DNA from: a bacterium
GTDB lineage: Bacteria; Vulcanimicrobiota; Xenobia; RGZZ01
Length of the DNA stretch: 9,280 nucleotides
Assembly (NCBI GenBank): GCA_021782195.1
Contig: JAJXVI010000055.1
Coordinates: 1-9,280 of the forward strand
Direction: 5' to 3'
The stretch's first letter is position 1, and each line of letters opens with the position of its first letter. The position numbers and the translations under genes are program-made. The notes beneath the pieces are model-generated. The model made no database searches. It saw only the letters and a list, made by a program, of their open reading frames with translations, and was not told the DNA's origin. Below are positions 1-7,745 of this stretch, piece by piece.

Positions 1-83
1 AAGAGCAATACCGACGACAGTGAGACGCAACCGTTACTGCCGAAAACGGCCTGAGTTCCCTGTCCAGAATCCTGGGACCATTA
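1..83. other. Left-edge stretch without a recognised gene
   Basis: I see no recognisable gene here. One plus-strand frame is open from the window edge to a TGA at 52-54, giving 17 codons rich in polar residues. This could be the tail of a gene that starts outside the window, but it is too short to judge. No convincing promoter or terminator is visible. A short imperfect hairpin (CCAG-AATC-CTGG, around 64-75) lacks a T-tract. Confidence 0.4.
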
Positions 84-245
84 TACGTATCGTTGTTTCC
101 AGAAAGTCGAATCGACACGATCGTTCGCTATGACGAACACAGCGCGAAGGCCGCGCGGCGACCGGAGGGCTCGGTGATGACCGTGTCGTTCGAGCTCGCG
201 GGTCAGCGCTGCGTCGCGCTCAACGGCGGGCCGGTGTTTCAATTC
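84..245 (+). pseudogene. Internal fragment of a PhnB-like VOC family protein, both ends missing
   Basis: About 54 codons in one plus-strand frame read like the middle of the PhnB / 3-demethylubiquinone-9 methyltransferase-like branch of the VOC (glyoxalase/bleomycin-resistance) superfamily. Recognisable segments are YVSLFPESRI near the start, then RPEGSVMTVSFELAGQ, then VALNGGPVFQF. In the family these cover the end of the first helix and the strands up to the 'NGGP-F-F' element. The usual N-terminus (a 'FLWFD-QAEEAA-FY' type sequence) is absent: the codons before Tyr84 do not match it and the frame hits a stop at 21-23. After position 245 the similarity stops and the frame runs as low-complexity Pro/Ser/Arg sequence to a stop at 399-401, inside the next gene. 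No other frame on either side supplies the missing ends. A VOC fold needs paired beta-alpha-beta-beta-beta modules, so this piece alone should not be functional. I infer a gene relic. The family assignment is from memory of the motif pattern, not a search. Confidence 0.62.
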
Positions 246-372
246 ATCCTGCCCTGCCCCCCTGTGCCCTCCCATGCCTCCCGCCTTGTTGCACGCGATT
301 CCCTCGACTTCTTCGCGCCCAGTTCGTCCCGTTCGCAGGGTTCAAGCGTGCACGCGCGAAAGCACCGCGCTC

Positions 373-930
373 ATGGCCAGGATCACTCGTTTACAACGTG
401 AAAAGACCGCGCTCGTCGTGGTCGACATGCAGGAAGGGTTTCGCCCGGTGCTTCCGGAGTTTGAGCCCGTTGCGAACCGCATCGCCACCATGGTGAAAGG
501 CGTTCGCGTCATGGGGGTGCCCGTCATCCTGACGGAGCAGTACCCCCGCGGTCTGGGGCACACGGCCCCCGAGATTCTCAACGCCCTCGACGGCGAACCG
601 ACGACAGTGGAAAAGGTCTGCTTCGGCTCGTGTGGGGCGCCCGGTTTCCTGCAGGCACTCATACGCCACGACGTGCGTCAGGTTGTGCTCTGCGGAATCG
701 AGGCCCACATCTGTGTGACGCAGACCGCCCTGGAACTCATCGAGCGTGACTTCGACGTGTTCGTCATGGTGGACGGCATCGCGACCCGACTCGCCGAGAA
801 CAAGCCCGTTGCGATCGAGCGCATGACGAGGGCCGGAGTGATTGTCACCTCCCTGGAAATGGCGCTTTTCGAGCTGCTCGGTGCTGCCGGCACCCCTGAG
901 TTCAAGGCCGTTCAGGCGCTCATCAAGTAG
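373..930 (+). CDS. Isochorismatase-like cysteine hydrolase (ISOC1/2-type)
   Basis: This 185-residue protein has the length of a single-domain isochorismatase-fold hydrolase. The nucleophile motif GIEAHICVTQTALEL (109-123, Cys114), the Asp18 of VVVDMQ (15-20) and Lys81 of TVEKVCFG form the Asp-Lys-Cys triad. The segment TEQYPRGLG (54-62) and the GIEAH-C-TQTALEL signature resemble the ISOC1/ISOC2 and bacterial 'hydrolase' branch more than true isochorismatases (EntB, PhzD), so the substrate cannot be named. It is probably cytoplasmic: there is no signal peptide or membrane segment. I chose the ATG at 373 because family members begin only about ten residues before the VVVD motif. An in-frame ATG at 274 would add 33 low-complexity residues. 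No strong Shine-Dalgarno precedes either start. The gene follows the VOC relic and an uninformative C-rich stretch (246-372). Its last 8 bp overlap the 3' end of the convergent addA-like gene, leaving no room for a terminator between them. Confidence 0.88.
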   Translation: MARITRLQREKTALVVVDMQEGFRPVLPEFEPVANRIATMVKGVRVMGVPVILTEQYPRGLGHTAPEILNALDGEPTTVEKVCFGSCGAPGFLQALIRHDVRQVVLCGIEAHICVTQTALELIERDFDVFVMVDGIATRLAENKPVAIERMTRAGVIVTSLEMALFELLGAAGTPEFKAVQALIK

Positions 931-3900
931 TCTCGCCCGATCCCTGGCAGACTTCCACGACGATGCCGACCACCGGCAGGTGGATCCATCCACCGAGGAA
1001 CGCCTGCCCGGTCGCGGATCTCAGTACGTCGGCGTACGCCTGCACCTGATGCCGGTGCGTGAGGGCTCGGGCAACCGCCTGCTGTTCGTTGCCAGGGAAG
1101 CTCTTGTGGTCGATGACGACAAATCCGTCGGGCGTTTCGAGCATCAGGTCGCAGATTCCGCGCACGAGCTGGCCGTTCGGGAGACGTTGGGACAGCGGCC
1201 ATTCACGTCGCCAGCGCGCCCCGGGCCAGCGTCCGTCCACCCACTTTCGGAGCGCGTCGCCGGCCCGCATCAGCGCGCGTGGCGCCATCGCGGCGCCTAT
1301 CTTCCACCTGCTCAGCAGTCCGGCTGCGGTCTCGAATCGCTCCGCTTCTGAAAGATCGGAGCGGTCAGCCGCCAGGAAGCCGTGCACGACGTCTCCCACG
1401 ACAGCCATGTCGGTGACCCGGCCGAGTCGCAGCGCTTCCCCGATACGCACGAATCCCGCGTGCGCTTTCGCCGCAGCGCTCGCCGGGGACGCTTTCGCGG
1501 AGGAATCGCTCGCCGCAGCGCTCGCCGGGGACGGTCCCGCCGCAGCGTCCACGTCCGCGCTTTCGCTCGTGCCAGCACCCTCTTCGCTCTCCGTCGCGGG
1601 AGCGGACGGTACCACGATCGCCGGGAGGTGCGCACGAGGCCCGTCCGCGGTCACGCTTTCGCACGTGCTCGCGTCGGGGGGCGCCAGCGCGTCGTCCCCC
1701 GGGTCGGCGCACGCGCGAACCAGGAGCGGGAACGTGCGCCCGGCCCAGGTCACATCGACGGTTCCCGGGGTTTCGGGCGCTGTCAGGAGCGGCTCTTCAC
1801 CCTGGCAAAGATGCCGCAGGATGCCACGCGCGCAGAATCCTGGGCGGCCCGCCAGCACCACGCGGTCACGGGCGCGCGTCCAGGCGACGTAGAGCAGGCG
1901 GAGCGACTCTCGGTCTGCAGCCTCCTGCGCGGCATGCGTGGCGGGGTGAGCTTCGAGGCGGCCGTGCACGGGGAGCCCCCGTTTCTGCTGTTTACGGAAC
2001 GGGTCTGGCCAGTAGCGCAGGCTGCGGTTGCGCAGCACGTGTTGCACGGTATCCGCGGGAGCGTCCCCCGCACCTTCGGGCTGCCTCTGACGCTCCGGCG
2101 CGGGGGCCGGCACGACACGCACCCCGAGCGCGTCCGCGGGACGCTGATGCTCAAGGTCGGTCAACACGGCGATGGGCCACTCCAGCCCCTTCGAGGCGTG
2201 CCACGTGCTCACGACCACGGACCCGCGCGCGACGGGCGTGGCCTGGGCGTCCTCCTTGTTTTTCGCGAGTCGCCGCAGATGGGAGAGCAGACCGACCAGG
2301 GTGGCGGCGTGTCCCGTACCCCGTATTGAGGTGACGTAGCTGACGCAATGTGCGCGGAGGGCGTCGAGATTGGCGATGCGCTGCGCGCAGTCGCCCCACC
2401 GGAGGCAATACTCCCGCGCCTGCACCGCTTCGATGATCTGATCCAGCGCCTCGATGACCCCGGACGACGGCTCGGTCTTTCGCGAGGTCAGTACGGCCGC
2501 AACCTCCGCGACGTCTCGAAACGGCGCCTCACCGCGGGCGTGCAGGGCCGCTTCGAGGAACCCGGCGGGGTCGGTGTTGTGGCGCACGAGGCGCGCCAGT
2601 TCGGCTGCAGCCAGCGAATCGTTCGGATCGACCCGGAGTCGGATCCCGGCCAGCACGATGGCGGCTTCGGGACGTTCCAGCAGCCCGGCGCGTGCCAGCA
2701 CGCTGCAAAGCCCTCGCCTCAGCAGGGCCTGTGCTACGGCTTCGCAGTTGTCATTGGTCTTGCACAGCACTGCGATGTCGTGGGGGACCACGCCACGCAC
2801 CTCGCCGGTCTGCGGATCGCGGACCCGCACCGAATCGTCGGCCAGCATCGCGTGGATACCGTCGGCCAGGGCGTTCACGTCGGTATCTGCGCTGGCCCTT
2901 CGCTTCTCCCCGGGGGAAAGCAGCCAGATTTCGGCGCACGGTCCCAGGTCGTCGGGTGTATCGCCAGGCGGCGGAGAAAGCCGAACCTGCTCGCGTGCGA
3001 ATCCCACCCGCGCGAACGCCAGTTCAAAGAGATCGGAGGTCAGCCAGACCAGGGAAGGACGGCTGCGGTAGGAATGTTGCAGCACCTCCAGGCGGCTCCC
3101 TGTCGAAGCGTGCTCGATGCTCTGCAGCACAGCACTCATCAGCGCAGGGTCGGTGCCGCGAAAGCCGTAGATTGCCTGCTTCTGGTCACCCACCCAGACG
3201 GTCTGTGGAACGATCTCGGCGAGTCGGAGGAAGATCGCCAGTTGCAGCGGGCTTGTGTCCTGGAACTCGTCCACGAGCAGCAGGTCGAGCTTGCCGCGCA
3301 GCTCCTCCGCCACGTCGGGGCGCTCGAGCAGGCGAAGCGCCAGGGTTTCCTGGTCGACAAAGTCAAGCGTGCCAGCCGCGCGCTTGCGGGCCTCGTAGGT
3401 GGCGTGAGCGCGGCGAGCCAGGTCGATCACGCGGCGGATGGCCTCCTCCACGTCAGCTTGCAGGTGCGGGTGGCCGTCGACGGCGCACGCGGCTTTCGTG
3501 ACGGGCGCCATCGCGTCTCTCGAGGCCTTTGCGGTCGTCAGCGTCGTCATCTTGAGCCAGTCGCCCCAGCTGACCGTGCCCTCGCGATCCATCTGCGCCG
3601 CCACCCCTTGCAGGAACTCTCGCGTCTCTCGTGTGGTCTTTGTCGTGTCTCTCGCCAGGTCTGGCAGGCAGGCCTCAATGGCTTTTTTCAGGGTCTGGTT
3701 GCGGGCGAGACCGCTTTCTCCGTCACCCAGGAGCTCTCCCTTGCCCAGGACGTCTCGCATTTCCGAGACGGATTGTTCGCCACACGCTTCGAGTCGGTCC
3801 GGCGGGATCATGTTGGCGCGTGCCAGCGTGATGACGTCGTACACCGCCCCCTGCCAGTCAAAGTTCTCCATGCGGACGGTCAGGGCCGCCAGTGCGTTCG

Positions 3901-4270
3901 ATTCCTCGGGTGTCACCACGGCCGATACCGCAGCCTTCATTTCACGGCGCGCACTCATCTCGTCGAGTACGCGGAGATCTGGAGAGAGCCCGAGCTGGAA
4001 GGCGAATTCGCCCACGATTGCGCCACAGACCGCATTGACCGTGCCGATGCGGGCGGCGCCCAGGCGCAGGCCAGCCTCGCTGTGCCCGGCTTCGATGAGT
4101 CGGCGGCGGACCCGCTCTTCGAGCTCTGCGGCGGCCCTGCGCGTGAACGTTGTCGCGAGCACGGCTTCGGGACGTACCCTCTGCCCGAGAATCTCGTCCT
4201 GCAGGAGTTCGGCCAGACGATAGGTCTTGCCGCTCCCCGCGCTTGCGGAAATGAGGTGGATGTTATCCAT
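923..4270 (-). CDS. addA: AddA-like UvrD/RecB-family helicase-nuclease
   Basis: This 1115-residue protein is expected to be the motor subunit of an AddAB/RecBCD-type complex, unwinding and trimming double-strand DNA ends for homologous recombination. All superfamily 1A helicase motifs are present: Walker A SASAGSGKT (8-16), Ia TTFTRRAAAELEERV (40-54), II LLVDEFQDTS (331-340), III VGDQKQAIYGFRG (360-372), IV HSYRS (399-403), V STWHASKGLEWP (688-699) and VI LLYVAWTRARDR (792-803). A RecB-type PD-(D/E)XK nuclease follows at about 938-1115, with His963, Asp1041, Asp1054, Lys1056 (VIDHKS) and the HQVQAYA element (1074-1080). The 13-residue spacing between the two Asp matches RecB. An Ala/Ser/Pro-rich linker with a DNA-level repeat joins the domains (about 858-937). 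The ATG overlaps the stop of the upstream addB-like gene (ATGGATAA), and AAGGAAG (4280-4286) lies 9 nt upstream as a good ribosome site. This supports the start and translational coupling. The symbol is by function and context; sequence similarity to classical Bacillus AddA is probably distant. Confidence 0.9.
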   Translation of the reverse strand: MDNIHLISASAGSGKTYRLAELLQDEILGQRVRPEAVLATTFTRRAAAELEERVRRRLIEAGHSEAGLRLGAARIGTVNAVCGAIVGEFAFQLGLSPDLRVLDEMSARREMKAAVSAVVTPEESNALAALTVRMENFDWQGAVYDVITLARANMIPPDRLEACGEQSVSEMRDVLGKGELLGDGESGLARNQTLKKAIEACLPDLARDTTKTTRETREFLQGVAAQMDREGTVSWGDWLKMTTLTTAKASRDAMAPVTKAACAVDGHPHLQADVEEAIRRVIDLARRAHATYEARKRAAGTLDFVDQETLALRLLERPDVAEELRGKLDLLLVDEFQDTSPLQLAIFLRLAEIVPQTVWVGDQKQAIYGFRGTDPALMSAVLQSIEHASTGSRLEVLQHSYRSRPSLVWLTSDLFELAFARVGFAREQVRLSPPPGDTPDDLGPCAEIWLLSPGEKRRASADTDVNALADGIHAMLADDSVRVRDPQTGEVRGVVPHDIAVLCKTNDNCEAVAQALLRRGLCSVLARAGLLERPEAAIVLAGIRLRVDPNDSLAAAELARLVRHNTDPAGFLEAALHARGEAPFRDVAEVAAVLTSRKTEPSSGVIEALDQIIEAVQAREYCLRWGDCAQRIANLDALRAHCVSYVTSIRGTGHAATLVGLLSHLRRLAKNKEDAQATPVARGSVVVSTWHASKGLEWPIAVLTDLEHQRPADALGVRVVPAPAPERQRQPEGAGDAPADTVQHVLRNRSLRYWPDPFRKQQKRGLPVHGRLEAHPATHAAQEAADRESLRLLYVAWTRARDRVVLAGRPGFCARGILRHLCQGEEPLLTAPETPGTVDVTWAGRTFPLLVRACADPGDDALAPPDASTCESVTADGPRAHLPAIVVPSAPATESEEGAGTSESADVDAAAGPSPASAAASDSSAKASPASAAAKAHAGFVRIGEALRLGRVTDMAVVGDVVHGFLAADRSDLSEAERFETAAGLLSRWKIGAAMAPRALMRAGDALRKWVDGRWPGARWRREWPLSQRLPNGQLVRGICDLMLETPDGFVVIDHKSFPGNEQQAVARALTHRHQVQAYADVLRSATGQAFLGGWIHLPVVGIVVEVCQGSGETT
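1469..1533. repeat. Two exact 23-bp direct repeats inside the addA-like linker
   Basis: A 23-bp unit beginning CGCCGCAGCGCTCGCCGGGG occurs at 1469-1491 and again at 1511-1533, a period of 42 bp (14 codons). On the coding (minus) strand both copies encode SPASAAA in the Ala/Ser-rich linker between helicase and nuclease. The period is a multiple of three, so gain or loss of a copy would keep the frame. Local duplication or slippage is the likely origin. Confidence 0.85.
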
Positions 4271-4286
4271 CCTGGGATTCTTCCTT
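4263..4286 (-). promoter_or_regulatory. addB/addA stop-start overlap with ribosome binding site
   Basis: On the minus strand the addB-like stop (TAA, 4265-4263) lies within ATGGATAA, whose ATG (4270-4268) starts the addA-like gene. AAGGAAG at 4286-4280 sits 9 nt before that ATG. An 8-nt overlap with a good Shine-Dalgarno is the usual sign of translational coupling and suits a complex needing both subunits in equal amounts. Confidence 0.8.
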
Positions 4287-7200
4287 TGTGCTGGATTGCT
4301 TTACGCTGGATCGCTTTCGGCCGGAGGTGTTTCTGTCTGACGGTTTTTCGCCCGTCGGGTTCGTGCCGAGCGGATCTGCGCCAACTTGCCTTGCGCCCTG
4401 CGCGTGAGCTTCCGCGACCTTCGGAGCCTTGCTTTCGGAGGGGGCGGCGTTCGCCGCGGAAGGACCGTCGGCTTCTTCCGTCGGTGCGCCAAAACTGCGC
4501 GCGCAGAGGCGACCGAAGTCACAGAGGTCGCACCCGGCGGGAAGAACGAGTTGCTCGTTCTCGATGCGCGCTTCCGTCTTGCTGGCCCACTCCGTGCCCT
4601 GGGGTGCGCCGGGGGCCTGGAGACGGCCTTCGAGGATTTCCTGCAGGCGACGCTGGATGCTCTTTTCGAATGCATTCCACGTCAACGCGGGGCTCGGGCC
4701 GGGGACGCGGGAACCGGCATCGAGCGTTGCGTCCTCCGAAAGGAGCAGCCTGCGGTTCTGCAGCACGTAGTATCCGACATCGGGAAGCGTGCTCCGCCAC
4801 GTCGGCGTCTCGCCGTTCAAGGGGGGATCGGCGTGTTCGTGGCATGTAGAGGCCTCTGGCGGCGCGGAACCGTGGGGCGGGTCGCCGGCCCGTGCAGAAG
4901 ACGCAATCAGGTGGGCGTAGGCCGCAAGCTGGTATGCGCTGCCCGCGCGCATTGCGTCGAGATAGTGCGTCTGACTTCCCCACTTGAAGTCGAGCACCGT
5001 GGGGCGGGTTCCCTGTTGCACGACGATGTCGGGACGCCCTTGAAAGATGTACCCGTCACGCGTTTCGCGCAGGGTGGTCTCGACGTTGGAGACCGTTCCT
5101 CCCGCGGCGTGGAGCAACCGCGCCAAGTCGCGCGCTGCGTCGGCGATGAGCAGTCGCACCCGGGACCGGCTTCCCTCCTCGGTGGGAAGGAAGAGTTCTC
5201 CCGCCAGTCGAGGACCGAGGCGGTCGAAGGAGGCTTCTGCCAGGCGCCCAGCTTCCTCAGGGGAGGGGAGAGCCGCTTTGAGGACGCCGTCCTCGCTGCT
5301 CGTGTTCGTCGGCACCGTCTCCAGTCGTAGAGGGGACGGGCTGAACACGTCGGCCAGTACCTCGTGGGCGAGGTTGCCCAGGAGTCTTGCTTCCGACGTC
5401 AGCGCGGCGGAGTGACCGGTTCGGACGCGGGCCACATGCTGCAGCGCCCATCTCACGGAGCAGGAGACGAGCAGTCCCAGGCTTGACGGACTTTCCTCCT
5501 CACGCGGATGGAGGAGGTCCGGCGTCACGGGCCAGTCGAGGACGCCGGTGGGCAGCGCCTGCAGGGAGCGCGCGGTTCTGGGGGCCCGGGTCACGGCGCA
5601 GGGCACGGAAACCTGCAAGCGGCTTCGCACCGAAGGTCCGGTGAGCGTGCCCAGCACTTCGTCGAAGAAGGGGTGCACGAATTCTTCATCGCCGTTGGCA
5701 CTGCGTCGCGGACAGAACATCACGAGGTGCTCGGCGGCGTGCTGCAGTGGACGTCGCCATCGTCGCGCCTGAAGGACGGCCACCTCGGCCGGATCCGGAA
5801 GCGGCGTTCCCGCATTCTGGAGGGCTTTCAGTTCCGCGGTGGACAGGAACGTGCGAGGCGGCGTCGGAGCACTCGATCGCGTGCAGTTCCACCAGATCAC
5901 CGTGCGCGCGACGCCGACGATTCCACCGGGATCTGCCACGGAAACAAGGCCGGCTTCCGCCCGGGCGTCCCCACCGGCGCCACAGGATTGTGCGGCCTGG
6001 GCGATGACGGAGAGCAGTTGTGGAAGACGCAGTGCCTCTTCCCCACAGGCTTCGAGCACGTCGATGGCGACCCTGCACTGGCTGCCACCGAGCGACCAGG
6101 CGGTGTCCCCCGACCCGCTGCTTCGGGCTCCGAATAAACGTTTCAGTTCACCCAGTCGCTCAACGGCTTCTTCGACGAGGATCACGGGGAAGCCGTCACT
6201 GTTGGGTGATTGCGTCTCGAACGGGGCGAGGAGGCGCTCCACCCGCGGCCGGACCCTGTTGTTTCCTGCCGCCTCGAGCGCCTTCAGTTCGCGCTCGAGG
6301 GTTGCGTTCCAGGTATCGCTGTTTACGGCAGGACACTGGTGGAGTGCGGAAGCCAGTCGATCGCGAAGGTCTGATGGGAACGGACAGAGAGGGGCCGTCA
6401 ACAGTTCGAGCATGAGTTGCGGGTCGCGAGGGGTCACGGCGCTGACCAGGACCAGCGCGAGAATGGAGGACGGTGCGTCAAAAAGCGGTTCTGGCCGCGC
6501 ACCGGTGCGCGGCAGCCCGTGTCGACGGAGCGCGGCGTCAAGCACGCGATCGGCGCCGATCACGAGCATGTCTCCTCGCTCGGCGCATGCGGCCATCCAC
6601 GCCGCGGCCTCTTCGGCGGCGTCGAGCGGACCCTCACTGCGGACCAGTTGTATGGTGCCGTCGCCCAGTGGGGTGCAACGTGATTCCCCGAGGATCGACG
6701 CGCGGACGAGCTCCAGGTCCGACAGACGCGCGGCGTCGCGGGGAGGAGCGGTCAGAGGAGGCGTCTGGCGCACGTCGACCCCTCTGGCCGTGAGCAGGTG
6801 GAACAGCTGGCGCCAGCATGCGCTCAACTCGCGTGGATCACACAGCACGTCGATCCGTTCAATGTCGACGCGTCGTGTCTCCAGGCGTGTGGTCACTGCC
6901 ACGAGCCGATCCGGAATCCCTGGCGGAAGGTCGCGCGTCAACGCGCCGAGGGAGTCCAGGCGGCGACTTCCCATGGGTTGTGCGCGCCAGCCGGCCATCC
7001 ATAATTCGTCTCGCCACCCGAGCAGGGTATGGGCCACGCCTGACGGATCGGCTTCGGCACTGGTGTTCCAGAAGCCGTCTTCCTTTTGCAGGTTTGCCAT
7101 GAGCGCTGCCACGCGGTAGGGTAGGGTCTCGTACTCTCCGCCGAGGCCGAGCGCGGTCTCGAGCGTGGAGAGAAGGCCTGCCGGCCCCACCCAGACTTCC

Positions 7201-7400
7201 CCTGCGGTGGCTTCACGGTCGGAGTTCGGGCCGGGCCACGAGCCGGTATCAAAATCGAGATCAAAGCGGATGTGCAAAGGGAGCTGCCTTTCGCGGTCTT
7301 TCGACGTGCGACCGATGGATGGGGATGCGACACACAATCCCCGGGCCGAAGAGGTTGGTCGATTCTCGACGCACCCCTTCCAGCCTGCTTCATCCGCCAT
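4263..7400 (-). CDS. addB: AddB-like Fe-S PD-(D/E)XK nuclease, partner of the addA-like gene
   Basis: With the ATG at 7400 the protein has 1045 residues. The C-terminal part (about 640-970) is a RecB-family nuclease with His679 (GNLAHEVLADVF), Asp791 (GRPDIV), Asp804 and Lys806 (VLDFKW), and YQLAAYAHL (823-831). The D-x12-D-x-K spacing equals that of its partner. Cys647 before the nuclease and Cys957, Cys960, Cys966 (C-x2-C-x5-C) after it reproduce the AddB iron-sulfur staple, so a [4Fe-4S] cluster is expected. The first 600 residues show no Walker A or other intact helicase motif. They fit an inactivated helicase scaffold, as in AddB/RecC, that in those proteins scans for recombination hotspots. 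A hydrophilic tail rich in Ala, Ser and Lys (about 971-1045) follows the cluster. The start is uncertain: residues 1-40 look unstructured, the ATG has no clear ribosome site, and a TTG at 7277 before HIRFDLDFD has GAAAGG 9 nt upstream (7287-7292), giving about 1004 residues. First gene of the two-gene operon. Confidence 0.83.
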   Translation of the reverse strand: MADEAGWKGCVENRPTSSARGLCVASPSIGRTSKDRERQLPLHIRFDLDFDTGSWPGPNSDREATAGEVWVGPAGLLSTLETALGLGGEYETLPYRVAALMANLQKEDGFWNTSAEADPSGVAHTLLGWRDELWMAGWRAQPMGSRRLDSLGALTRDLPPGIPDRLVAVTTRLETRRVDIERIDVLCDPRELSACWRQLFHLLTARGVDVRQTPPLTAPPRDAARLSDLELVRASILGESRCTPLGDGTIQLVRSEGPLDAAEEAAAWMAACAERGDMLVIGADRVLDAALRRHGLPRTGARPEPLFDAPSSILALVLVSAVTPRDPQLMLELLTAPLCPFPSDLRDRLASALHQCPAVNSDTWNATLERELKALEAAGNNRVRPRVERLLAPFETQSPNSDGFPVILVEEAVERLGELKRLFGARSSGSGDTAWSLGGSQCRVAIDVLEACGEEALRLPQLLSVIAQAAQSCGAGGDARAEAGLVSVADPGGIVGVARTVIWWNCTRSSAPTPPRTFLSTAELKALQNAGTPLPDPAEVAVLQARRWRRPLQHAAEHLVMFCPRRSANGDEEFVHPFFDEVLGTLTGPSVRSRLQVSVPCAVTRAPRTARSLQALPTGVLDWPVTPDLLHPREEESPSSLGLLVSCSVRWALQHVARVRTGHSAALTSEARLLGNLAHEVLADVFSPSPLRLETVPTNTSSEDGVLKAALPSPEEAGRLAEASFDRLGPRLAGELFLPTEEGSRSRVRLLIADAARDLARLLHAAGGTVSNVETTLRETRDGYIFQGRPDIVVQQGTRPTVLDFKWGSQTHYLDAMRAGSAYQLAAYAHLIASSARAGDPPHGSAPPEASTCHEHADPPLNGETPTWRSTLPDVGYYVLQNRRLLLSEDATLDAGSRVPGPSPALTWNAFEKSIQRRLQEILEGRLQAPGAPQGTEWASKTEARIENEQLVLPAGCDLCDFGRLCARSFGAPTEEADGPSAANAAPSESKAPKVAEAHAQGARQVGADPLGTNPTGEKPSDRNTSGRKRSSVKQSSTKEESQDG

Positions 7401-7745
7401 CTCGGGGACGATACCTGCAGACCCGATGCGTGGTTGGATCCCTCACGGTGCGCGGTTGCCCGCCGCGCGCCCCGCCGCGTCAGCCGCGGGCGGCACCAGG
7501 CTTTGAACGGTCTCCTGAATCGTTTTCCATGATCGGAAGGACCTGCAACCACAGGCCAGGAATGCTCCCCCGCAACTTTGCTTCTGGTACCCCGCCGTTG
7601 CCTCGTGCCGCCCCCTCGCGCCCGCCGCCCGTGCCCCTCTTGATGTGGCCGCCGGACGGCCCGCCGCGCCCGTTTCAATGGAGCGTGCGAAAGCCGCCTC
7701 GGACGTCGACGGCAAACGGCAATCTGGACTGGAGAAACACGGCAT
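7401..7745. other. Divergent intergenic region between addB-like and sdhC genes
   Basis: This 345-bp stretch lies between the two divergent operons and must hold their promoters unless addB starts at the internal TTG, which would lengthen it to 468 bp. I recognise no gene in it; its reading frames are low complexity. No strong sigma-70 pair is visible on either strand. The weak candidates, TTGAAC at about 7503 and its surroundings, lack a good -10. The part at 7561-7680 is strikingly C-rich on the plus strand (hand count 56 C against 31 G in 120 nt). Confidence 0.55.
7731..7735 (+). promoter_or_regulatory. Ribosome binding site of sdhC
   Basis: GGAGA lies 10 nt before the ATG at 7746. It supports this start, which also gives the expected family N-terminus SSVGKKIVTGLTG shortly after the initiator. 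Confidence 0.65.

Noticed and set aside
1..54. Possible C-terminal tail of an upstream gene (17 codons then TGA)
   Set aside because: Too short to tell from chance; no recognisable sequence.
274..372. Upstream ATG extension of the hydrolase by 33 residues
   Set aside because: The extra residues are Pro/Arg/Ser-rich and unlike any family N-terminus; the ATG at 373 gives the normal distance to the VVVD motif.
2348..4849. An 833-codon plus-strand open frame antisense to the addA/addB-like genes
   Set aside because: Its translation has no recognisable domain and has skewed Arg/Gly/His composition. The opposite strand carries all helicase motifs in order. Long antisense frames are expected in GC-rich genes with strong third-position bias.
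5839..7119. A 426-codon plus-strand open frame antisense to the addB-like gene
   Set aside because: It is extremely rich in Ser, Arg and Ala with no motif, and lies fully inside a well-supported gene on the other strand.
7519..7542. Short inverted repeat TTCC-ATGATC-GGAA as a possible operator
   Set aside because: Only four paired bases per arm in GC-rich sequence, and no promoter located beside it.
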